A model generated the notes under the pieces. The model searched no databases, was not told the origin of the DNA, and saw only the letters and a list, made by a program, of their open reading frames with translations. The position numbers and the translations under genes were made by a program. Of a stretch of DNA of 64,000 bases, positions 34,925-51,712 are shown one piece after another (positions within the stretch are counted from its first letter, which is position 1; every line of letters begins with the position of its first letter). The stretch lies in NCBI GenBank assembly GCA_963555705.1, contig OY743177.1, positions 56,812,096 to 56,876,095 on the forward strand. The letters are read 5' to 3'. The stretch comes from Ligustrum vulgare. Lineage: Eukaryota > Streptophyta > Magnoliopsida > Lamiales > Oleaceae.

Positions 34925-35766
34925 TTACGTCTAATATTTTGTTAGATATTGTCTAGCTTTTGAAAAAGAATTGACTTTAAAAAATTGTTACATTGGACGA
35001 GATAATTATGGATGACAAATTCTAGTTTAATAGCATTATTATAGCATGTGAAGGACATATGCACTTTGAATATTGAAAGGATGAGTTATTTTCATGTTGA
35101 TGAATGAGTTTAGAAGCCTTTCGCAATAGAAAAATTATGTACAAATTAATATTGAATCGTTGTAATCTTTCTTCATTATAACATTTATATTCACAACTTT
35201 TATTCGTCACATTTTTATCATCAATCTCTCATTAATTAAAACTTTTTTCCTGTCAAAATGTCCGACTTGAGATGGCGTAAAACGATTTATTTTTTCATAA
35301 TATTTTTTGACAAAATAATCCCTATTTATAAAAAAGAGTGGAAGGCATTGGCACTTGTCCTCGCTTTAAAACAAGGAAACATAACATAACACTTCACAAG
35401 AATTCGATGAAAAATTTCACAATTTCTGTACGTACAAAATCTTCAACCGCAAATGACAACTTCCCTATGAAATGTGTCAACGTTTTTCACATTAATAAAC
35501 AAAATAAAAGATATTGAACATAATTATATTACATTACACAACCAACACCATGTGTTCCAAAATGAATACTCCTCAATACAACAGTGGAAGAGACAAGTAC
35601 TTGTTGAACTACAACAGTCTCTGTATATAAACAGTTTCCGAACTCGATTCGTTCATCATCATTTATGGTAACAACGCAATATTAAGAAGCAAGAATCGAC
35701 GGGATGACAAAAATCAAAGAAATTGGGGTATTATAGCTGAAAAACGTTTTAAATTATGGTATTACA
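34925..35766. other. 3' flank of the kinase gene
   Basis: AT-rich. No gene was recognised. It presumably contains the 3' UTR and polyadenylation site of the minus-strand kinase gene. Confidence 0.5.
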
Positions 35767-42249
<6,483 letters not shown>

Positions 42250-43043
42250 AATTAATTTCCCAAAAAATTCTATCTTTATTTATTTTACAATGCACCATTC
42301 AATACCAACATTACCAAACAGTTCTTCAGATCAACAGCCAAAGTCTCGAATTTCAAGAATACCTTCAGATCCATTTGAAACCCATTATAGAAAATTAACA
42401 AAAAAGGACGAGAAAGCAAATTACCACCAAAAATCCCTAATGCCAAATATGTTTTAAGTCAAAATGCAATTCGAGATTTAAATGATGGGTTAAAAAATAA
42501 GAAACGCATTAAAACAAAGAATTAAAAGAAACACAAGAAAACAAAAATTCTACATATTGGTATGTAAAAAGTCAACATCTGGGATATAGGCATATAACCC
42601 AGGTTTTGTTTTTGCATGGTGCGAGAAAATTATTTGAGAAAATATTCATAAAAATTTATATGAATTCAATTACTTTTAAATGTGTGTGTTTGTGTGTGCG
42701 TGCGTATCTGTGGAGAATGAAATGGAAATGGAGGTTGAATTAGATAGAAAAAGAATGAAAAAAAAAAAAAAAAATCGAAATTTAAGGGGAAATTCTTTAT
42801 TTTGAGAGGGATCCGTGTGGGAAGAAATATGAGAGAGACCGAATTGGGAAAAAGGAGTAAAAAATGAAATGTTGGAATTTGAAGCGATGGAATTGGTTTC
42901 AATCTGGTCCTTGAAGTTTTTTAGGCTTGCCAATAAGTCTGGTCGGTAGAAAACCCCACAAAATATACATTATTTATTTATTTATTTTTGATTTAGTATA
43001 TCTATCTATCTATATCTATATCTATATCTGTCTATATCTATTA
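42250..43043. other. Upstream region of the kinase gene with microsatellites
   Basis: The promoter and 5' UTR of the minus-strand kinase gene should lie here. A (GT)n-like stretch (42681-42704), a poly-A run and a (TATC/TATATC)n array (42995-43040) are present. No unambiguous TATA box was chosen. The array abuts the Helitron terminus at 43044. Confidence 0.5.
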
Positions 43044-44779
43044 CTAGTGCATCACCCGTGCGATGCACGGATATTGTATCGTACAAAATATATTGTAAAA
43101 TTAGTGAATAATTTTGATATATTGAAAAGAGTAATCATACAGGTACAGGCCCTGTACGGATGCAATTTTTCAATTGAAAATACAAATTTGATTTGTAATA
43201 AAATATGTCAATACTTTTCTTTTAAGTTTAGTATAAGCATTATAAATTCAATACTACACCATTTTAATCCATAAATAAAAATAAGTGAGATATTGAGGAT
43301 GCTATGTTTGTCGGATACTTTAGTATTTTACTTAATACATTGGTAAATAATACTAAAGTATTCGCCAAATATAAATATATTGTGGAATGTATCAATTATT
43401 TCTCATGATTTATGCCTCTCGTATTTATGTTTTTCCAATTTTGATTCAAAAATATAAATCACAATAATTATAAATGTGTGCTTAATCTTAAACCCACAAA
43501 TATTTGTATTTAACCAATAAAAATATATTTTTAATTATAAAATCAAGTAGTCAAAATAATAATTACATAAATTTAGCAATTATCATGATATGACAAAATG
43601 CTACGTTGGTGACAAAAAAATTATAACGAAAATGGTATACCATATAATTTTCACACAACTATTAAAATTAAGAATGATTAAAAGAATATTATTCGCTTTT
43701 AACCACAATTTTTGCAATTTCCTTACGTATTTAACATTTTATCTAAATTTCTTTCAGAAACATCAATCACAGTAATTATAAGCTTTTGTTTAATCTTAAG
43801 AGCAAATATTTGTATTTGACCAATAAAAATGATTGTTAATTTCAATAATTTTTATGAGTTATTGTCAACTTCAAAGAAAATCCAAATTTAGTAGTTTATT
43901 TAATGGTGTATCATGTTTTTTATTTAATATTATGGATACAATATTGATTGTGTGGAATGTATTAATATATTTCTAATGGTTTATGCATTCTCCTCTCGTA
44001 TTTAAGCTTTAAATTTTTCACTCAAAAATAAGAATCATAATAATTATAAAAGCGTGCTGAATCTTAACCCACAAAAATATTTGCATTTGACCAATAAAAT
44101 TATATTTTCACCTATAAAATCAAGTGGTCAAAATAACAATTTCATAAATCTAGCAATTATCATGATATAACAATCGACAATGTTGGAGTAAAAAAATTAT
44201 AGCAAAAATCGTACCATATAACCTTTACAAAACTATTAAAATTAAGAATTATTAAAAAAATATTATTCATTCTTAACCAATAACATTATAGTTTTACATA
44301 TAAAATCAAGTTGTTAAAATAATATTTACGCAAATCTTGCAATTATCATGACATGGCAACCGGATAACACTGAAGGTCAAAAAATTATACCGAGAATTTT
44401 AGATCATATAATTTTTAGACAATTATTAAAATTAATCTTATATTTGTTTTATTCAAAAAAATGTATTAATACTAATTAATACTTAAGTTCGGCCAGCAAA
44501 AAATTGCATCGAGTATTTAATATGAAATGGGAAAATGAAAAGCCATTTCCCATCCACACCTCATTAATCAATTCAACATCAACAAATGAAAAGTCACTGG
44601 CATGACACGTCTTCCACCTATTCCAATACATATTCAAGTTGATAATTAATGTTAAACAATTGTATCGAAAATCAGGAAAAAAAAAACACAAAAAAACAGA
44701 AGGTTTCCAAAAAAAAAAAAAAGTGACAGTGGGTGGGAAATTTTTTTTAAGGCTGTTGTGGTTTAATATATAATATAGA
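43044..44779 (-). mobile_element. Non-autonomous Helitron, 1.74 kb
   Basis: Minus strand: the 5' end TC at 44779 (TCTATATTATATATTAAACC) and the 3' end CTAG at 43047-43044, followed by T, with a perfect 6-bp hairpin (CCGTGC-ATC-GCACGG, 43056-43070) about nine bases before it. These are the structural hallmarks of Helitrons. There is no coding sequence. The body is made of diverged tandem copies of a segment containing GCAATTATCATGATATGACA and AAATTAAGAATGATTAA (43450-43700, 44035-44290, 44290-44450). Confidence 0.85.
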
Positions 44780-44791
44780 TATATATAATAA

Positions 44792-44828
<37 letters not shown>

Positions 44829-45168
44829 TATTAAGATTTCTCCCGTACACAAAATGCATAAAAAATAATATATTAAAATAATTAATAAAATTTTACAAAC
44901 AATAAAACTACTTCAAATTATAATAGCTTCTTTGAGTAATAAAAATCAATTTATATATTTAAGTAGTAAATGATTATTAAGTTTTCCACATTTTTTCACA
45001 AAAAAAAAAAAAAAAAAAATGAAGTTGTTGTTCGATAAAAAATTGATATTATTTTTTATCGAAAATAACAGATATTTGCACATTGTTTGGAGTTGCGTTT
45101 TTAAGTATTAAAATGAACATCCTTAATAATTTCAATTTCATTTCCCATTGCACTAAACGCATTATCAA

Positions 45169-45355
45169 GCCCCTGTTTGGTACCTATTATTTTTAAATCT
45201 CATTTTTTAAAAACTCATTTTCAACCACACATTATACCAATAAAATAATCTACACATAAATCCAAAAATATTCTCCAATTTTTAACTACACATTCTCTAA
45301 AAAATTTACTATTCCATATCACATTATTCCAAGTAATGGGTCTCAAACAGGGACC
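45169..45355. mobile_element. Small MITE (CCCTGTTTGG ends)
   Basis: Second member of the family at 26383-26560: CCCCTGTTTGGTACC at the left and TCTCAAACAGGGACC at the right. Non-coding, about 187 bp. Confidence 0.7.
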
Positions 45356-46130
45356 AAATGCAGTCAACGCGTTATCCATAACATAGTAATTAATTTCACT
45401 ATGTAAAATGATTTCCATAATACCATTCAAATGTATATCAATGTGATGACATAATAATTAGTTTTAGTTTCAATAAATTATTAATTATCATCAGTACCTC
45501 TTACGTTGATGCAAGCAAGTTTAATTCAAATAATTAAAAAAATGAATAGTCACCGTTTTCTAAAAAAAAATTACTGCTTTCTGGAAAAAAAAATCTATTA
45601 AGAAGTGTAAACAAACTTATTTGTCACTAATATTTTTAACTAAACAAAAAAGAACAAATATTAAAGTTTAATAAAATATTAATCTAATTAATGCACAAAT
45701 AACGTAAGAAAAAGTAAAGCTATTTTTGTTTTTCAAAGTTAATGTGTAGTTTTCCAAATGTATTAATTTCTTTATAAAATTTATTTTTTATAAAGCAATT
45801 AATGATGAATATTAATGCATTTCAATTTTTGGAAAGTATTTTAGACTGGAAAACAAAAATGATGTACGGAAGTTGCAATTTAACAATATGAATTTTGATA
45901 AGTGCTTGTTAATTTTTAATACTTATACATAATTTATCCAGTATACAAAATGTATAAAAAATAATATTATATTAAAATAATTATTAAAATTTTATAAACA
46001 ATAAAACTACTTCAAATTATAATAGTTATATTAAAAATTTTTATAATTTTTTTATCATCAACTCTTTATTAATTTCTACATCTTGTCTTTTGAGACGATT
46101 TTTGTTCAATATATTTGTTTTGTTGGCGAA

Positions 46131-46862
46131 AAACACTTATTTATTTCTCATATTTTTAAATAATCAAAATAAATAATTAATACAAAAGTTAAAAAAAATA
46201 TTTGCACATCCTTTCAATGCAAATTAGCAGAATATTTGAATAGAAATTGCGATTAGAAATAAAATTTATTAATTAATTGAATGTTATAAATAACAATGCG
46301 ATTAAAAAAAGTTAAGGATATAAAAGCAAAACTAAACAAACACCGAAGATCTATCTCGCAATTAAATTATGGTGTAAATTTAAAAAAATGTGTTGTATGA
46401 ATATAGTTCCCTAAAATAATATATTATATTATATTATATATATATATAGACAACCTATTAGCATTCAATACATGTAATCAAGTGCCTATTTACAATGCAT
46501 TACACACTTTCCCACATTAAATGTCTCATTAATTGTCAACAACTCATTTCCCAATTCCGAAAATTCAATTGAAAAAAAAAACACTTATTTATCTCTCATA
46601 TTTTTAAATAATCAAAATAAATAATTAATACAAAAGTTAAAAAAAATATTTGCACATCCTTTCAATGCAAATTAGCAGAATATTTGAATAGAAATTGCGA
46701 TTAGAAATAAAATTTATTAATTAATTGAATGTTATAAATAACAATACGATTAAAAAAAGTTAAGGATATAAAAGCAAAACTAAACAAACGCCGAAGATCT
46801 ATCTCGCAATTAAACTATGGTGTAAATTTTAAAAAATGTGTTGTATGAATATAGTTCCCTAA

Positions 46863-46943
<81 letters not shown>

Positions 46944-47061
46944 AACTATTAGCATTCAATACATGTAGTCAAGTGCCTATTTACAATGCATTACACACTT
47001 TCCCACATTAAATGTCAACAACTCATTTTCCAATTCCGGAAATTCAATTGAAAAAAAAAAA
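46131..47061 (+). repeat. Direct tandem duplication, ~450 bp units
   Basis: Copy A (46131-46579) and copy B (46580-47061) are nearly identical from CACTTATTTAT(T/C)TCTCATA to TTCAATTGAAAAAAAAA. Copy B contains a (TA)n run of about 70 bases (46867-46938) where copy A has a short, interrupted version. The near identity implies a recent event. Confidence 0.92.
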
Positions 47062-47181
47062 AAAATTCCAAAAATTAAACTGAAAATGGGCGGGAAAAAT
47101 TTTGACGGCTGTTCTGCTTTAATATATAATATAGATATCTTTATCTTTATATATATTAATCTTTATCTTTTCTTTATATAT

Positions 47182-48125
47182 ACTAGTATTTCATCAGTGC
47201 GATGCACGGGAGTTGTTATCCAAAATATCAATTTTAATAAGTATTTATAAAATTTTAATGTTTATATATAATCAACACATATATAAATGCATAAAAAATA
47301 ATTTTCTATTTTAATAATTATTAGACTTTATAAAATAATATACATAATTCAAATTATTAAAAACATCTTTGAATAGTAAACGCCAATTTATATATTTAAA
47401 TATTTGAATTTAATAAATAAAATTTTATTTACAAAAATAAGCAGTCAAAATAATAATTTTGAAAATCTCGCAATTATCATGATACGACAATCGAGTAAAG
47501 TTAGAAATCACGAAATTGTACCGAAAATCTTATACCTTGTAATCTTTAAAAATTTATCAAAAATAAGTATGGTTAAAAAAATGTTAATCATTGTATTAAT
47601 ATTATTAACTTAAAAGAAATTAAATTATTAACTCTTCAATATTAACCTTCGTTCAATAACTTTTTCAATAAATTATTTATAAGTAACACATTTTTTCAAT
47701 CCACTTTTTAATCTCATATATTTCTCCAAAATTTTTCTCAACTACACATTTTATTATAATACTAAAACATAAAGAATTTAAGAAGATTATCCTACTTTCA
47801 TATTTAGTATAGATTTTCATCAGTGCAATGAACTAAAATTGCTACCCGTAATATCGATAAGCATTCATTAAAATTTAATGATTATACATAATCACCACAA
47901 ATACAAAAGATATAAAAATAATTTCTCTATTCTCATCAAATATTTAACATTTTTCTCAATTTTCATTCAAAAACACCAATACAATAATTAAAAATATGTG
48001 TTTAATCTTAATATACGACAATTGAACAACGTTGAAGATCAAGAAACTATTCTTTGCACAATTATTAAATTAAAAATGATTAGAAAATATTAACAATTAT
48101 TTACCATAATAGTAGACTATTAGTG
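47182..48125 (-). mobile_element. Two Helitron 3' ends in series, degraded
   Basis: ACTAG at 47182-47186 followed by CAGTGCGATGCACGG (47195-47209) is, on the minus strand, a Helitron 3' terminus with hairpin and CTAGT. A diverged copy of the same terminus (TTTCATCAGTGCAATG) starts near 47816. Both are followed by the same family body (GCAATTATCATGATACGACA at 47469). Their 5' ends are not identifiable. Confidence 0.68.
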
Positions 48126-48158
48126 CATATATATATATATATATATAAACAAAGTGGC

Positions 48159-49909
48159 TGATAAGTGTATTTTATACACTTATTTATATCCTAAAAGTAT
48201 GATTTTATAGGTTTGTTTTAGAATATTTGCTATTTATTTTGTGTTATTTGTTTATATTTCAGAAATAATCTCAAAGTCGAGAAAATAATGGAATTGGAGC
48301 AAAAACAAGCAAATTGGATAATAAAAGAACCAAAGTATGCAAATCAAGAATGGATGAAGTAGACCAAGGGCTAAATTGAAAGAAAAGTCAAATAAGGAAC
48401 CAAATTAGAAGAAATTAGAAGTTCAAGGACTAAAGTATACAAATTAAATGAAGAAGGTCCAAGTTGCAAATATTCAATATTTGATTCGGATCAAGATAAG
48501 ATACTTGATGACTTTTAGGAGTCAATTGGATGCAATTAGAAGTCAAAAAAGAATGAAATATGGTAAGAATATTACCATAAATTCATTCCAACCAAACAAA
48601 ATTTTTGGCAAATTTTTAGTCGAACTTTCAGAGCTAATTTCGGGGAAGTAAACATTCGAATTTGGAAAATACTATTTCAGGATGAATTGTAGATCTTGAA
48701 GTTATCTTTCTAACGGACTTTGAATTAACTCAATCGGATAAGGAAATAGAAAGATATGATCAAAATACTAAATAATGTGCAATAAAAGGATGATGACCAA
48801 ATTGCTGAAATTTAAAGAAGAAAATTGTTGCTGCCGGTATAACCGTGCGGCCGCACGGTTGAAAAAGCGTGCGGTCGCACGGCTTGAAAAAATGACGACT
48901 GAAGGTTGGCTTTTCGAGGCTGGGACCGCAAAAATTCCTACCATGCGGTCGCACGGTAGTCCCGACTGGGCTGCAGCTGGGCTTTTTACGCGAATTTTAG
49001 CCAGATTCTCATATTTTTGACCTAAACTTCGTGAACATCTATAAATAAGAGACTTGGGACACGAAATTAGGGGTTCAAAACTTGTCAAAGGTGATCCCGA
49101 AGGGCTGTCGAACTTTCAAGGAACCAACTGGAGCATGATTGAAGATTCTTCTACAGCATGGTGAAAAGGTTGATGAACTCCGATTATCATAGTTGTAATT
49201 TATCTTTTATCATATTTTTAGGCTAGAAATCTTGTGTTAGAATTGTGATGAAGTTTTAACTATTTGATTCCATGTTTTTATCAATTATTTAATATATGCA
49301 GTTTATGGGTTTGATGCAATTAAATAAGTGCATTTATTATTATGCAATTGTTTGGCCAGCTTTTGTGTGATTGTCTTCATGATTTTCTTGTTCAAAAGAG
49401 TAGGATTTCATTAGAAGCTATTTAATTGCCACAAAGTCCTATAAGGGATAGAAATATACCCTATGTTTTGTGTTATCATATATAGTGTTCATTGACCTTT
49501 AATGCTTTTCTAATTGGTTAATTGTCATAGAAATATAGTCAATTGACATTTAAAGATAGGTTTTTATGCATCGCTCGAAAGAGGACTTAAAACATTTTAG
49601 GAACATGGATATTCAAAACCCCATAAGTTGTCTTTAAATGATTTGGTTAAATACATGGATGATTTAGTTAAAATGAATTCATAATTGTAACGCGTTTGCT
49701 TTTATAAGTTTTAACAAATCAAATTTTCTTATTTTTAGTTTAATCTTTATTTTAATTTTCAAAATCAAAATTTTCAAATTCAAACAATTTCTTGTTCCGG
49801 TTAAGCTAATAGTTTAAAATACAATTTAAAGCAATCTATGTGGGATCGATACTTGGACTCATGTCCACTTTATTACTTGCGCAACCCGTGCACTTGCGGA
49901 GCGTTACCA
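48159..49909 (+). mobile_element. Solo LTR, 1751 bp
   Basis: TGATAAGTG...GCGTTACCA flanked by GTGGC on both sides (48154-48158 and 49910-49914), a 5-bp target duplication. The first 25 bases contain a perfect hairpin (10-bp arms, 3-nt loop, 48161-48183). The centre has the GC-rich palindromes AACCGTGCGGCCGCACGGTT (48841-48860), GTGCGGTCGCAC (48869-48880) and GTGCGACCGCA-type variants to 48958. No coding sequence. It is the most complete plus-strand member of the TGATAAGTG superfamily here and serves as the reference for the split copy at 7397. Confidence 0.93.
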
Positions 49910-50303
49910 GTGGCCAAAAAAAACACCACACAGTTTCCTGCCAAATTCTGTCTTGCTAAAAATGAATAGCTTATTTTGTCTCCACATTTATTAGGGCCTA
50001 ATTATTCTGGCATTTTGTTTATTTAAATAATTAATGATAATTACATAAATAATTATTGATTGAAAACAAAGGGACGCTATAGAATACGTAGAGACACCTT
50101 GACTATGTGTCGGGAAACAAGATGCACTAATTCTACATATTCATTGCATTGTTTAAATGCGTTAGGTATACAGCAGATCTCTTTCGTTGTTATTGTCATA
50201 CTGCACTGCGTGAAGGTTTGTATGTACTTCCACATATGATGTTAGTTTCGAATGATCTTTTTTTAATGTCAAAGAACCTGTGTTTTTCATTCAACAAGGT
50301 GAA

Positions 50304-51712
50304 ATGGCTCCAGTTTTCAGCTTATTTGATCAAATCAACTCTTCAAGCACGAACTGGAATTTCAAGGCCCGAATTGTCCGTCAATGGGAGACTCCAGAAA
50401 GCTTCAATAGCAACTCGGATATTGTTACTCTTGACCTGATGATGATGGACCGTCAGGTATGTGTACATTTTACTATCAAAAACTCATTTTCACTACTATG
50501 AAAGATAAATGCCAGATCTATCAATTTGAAATGATCATTATCATCGTTGTGTAAACATAATAAAATAAGTTCCCTTATATATAAATTAACCGTAAAATGA
50601 TAAAGGGCGAAGCATAATCTGAAGCTGGATTCATATAGGTGAATGTGTGAACATGTTTACATGATTGCAGGGCCTGGGTATACAAGCCACTGTTAGGAAG
50701 AATTTGTTAGACAAATTCTGATTCAAACTCCGGGAAGGAGTTTTGTACGTGCTGCGATATTTCATAGTCACTCCGAATAATTTGAAGTATAAGACAACTA
50801 ATCGTGCTTATAGACTGTATTTTATGCCAAAGACTACTATCGTAGAAGTTGAGGACAACAATTTTTCGACGGACATTTACCGCTTTAGACATTTTCCTCA
50901 AAAACTGTCCAATCCTAATGTTGATGAATATGATCTTTTTGGTAAGAACTTATCAAATTGTTTAATTTATTTTTTTTAGATTACTTTATGCGATTCATTT
51001 GTGGCATCATATATTTTATTTATATAGATATCATAGGAGAAGTTGTGGGTAAAGATGCCATTAGAGCACATGAGTGTAATAGTAGGACAAGTAAGCTAAT
51101 CAATGTTGTCCTTGAGGACTAGGAGTAAGTTCATACTTTGTATTACATGTTATGATAGTGATTTATTGGTTAAATATATTAATTCATTAAAATATTTAAT
51201 ATTCCAGTAAAAATCGTGTATGTGACGTTGTGGGGTGCTCATGTTGATCAAGTCAACAAGTACCTAGAGAGTGACAACCCCGAGCCAGTTATTGTGTTGT
51301 TGCAAATATGTAGATAAAAAAAATTCAAAGGTTAGTTTTATTTTTTTGGTAGTTTTATTTCTTTGGTATATATGCATTTTCTTTCAATTTTACTCAAATG
51401 AAGTTTTAACCAAATATGTGTTGTAGGTGAGGTTCGAATCAACTGTGCGTTTTACTACACGAAGTTGATTGTTAATGAGCAGATTCAAGAAATCATTGAT
51501 TTTTGAAACATGTATGTCCATTAGATTTAGGACAAGTATTTTTTAGCAATTTTTGTAATGTAGTTTAATTAATTAATTTTGTTCATTCAAGGCTTTTAGT
51601 TGGAAAGGATTGTGTTTCTCAACGTATTAGTCAAATATCTGGTTCGTCCATCTATTCTAACGAAGATGGTCTCCAAGGTGACAGTGTTGCTGTTAAAACT
51701 ATTGCAGATATA
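50304..51712 (+). pseudogene. RPA1-like OB-fold (DUF223-type) remnant
   Basis: Related to the large subunit of the single-strand DNA-binding replication protein A, often carried by plant Helitrons. Exon-like pieces: 50304-50456 (MAPVFSLFDQINSSSTNWNF...IVTLDLMMMDRQ) ending at a GT donor; 50671-50941 (GLGIQATVRKNLLDKF, stop TGA, FKLREGVLYVLRYFIVTPNN...NPNVDEYDLF); about 51029-51121 (DIIGEVVGKDAIRAHECN); about 51208-51310 (KIVYVTLWGAHVDQVNKYLE...EPVIVLLQIC); about 51428-51505 (GEVRINCAFYTTKLIV); and 51597-51712 (QRISQISGSS...VAVKTIADI). The internal stop at about 50720 and others disable it. It reads directly into the helicase segment. Confidence 0.78.

Larger units (their letters stand above)
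44780..47135 (-). mobile_element. Helitron-derived segment with a tandem duplication
   Basis: A second Helitron 5' end (TCTATATTATATATTAAAGC) lies at 47135 on the minus strand, preceded in the body by the same CCCGCCCATTTTC block as the copies at 1-99 and near 44740. Its 3' end cannot be found; the left part starts with a (TAA)n run (44790-44826). The motif AATGCATAAAAAATAATAT appears at 44857 and, changed, at 45949, so the segment may combine two copies. Confidence 0.7.

Noticed and set aside
42666..42933. Overlapping minus-strand frames upstream of the kinase gene (Phe/Ser-rich)
   Set aside because: Low complexity caused by poly-T/GT microsatellite; in the 5' region of the kinase gene, not in frame with it and unlike any protein.
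44476..44859. 127-codon minus-strand frame with a Leu run
   Set aside because: The Leu run is translation of (TAA)n; the region is a Helitron 5' end.
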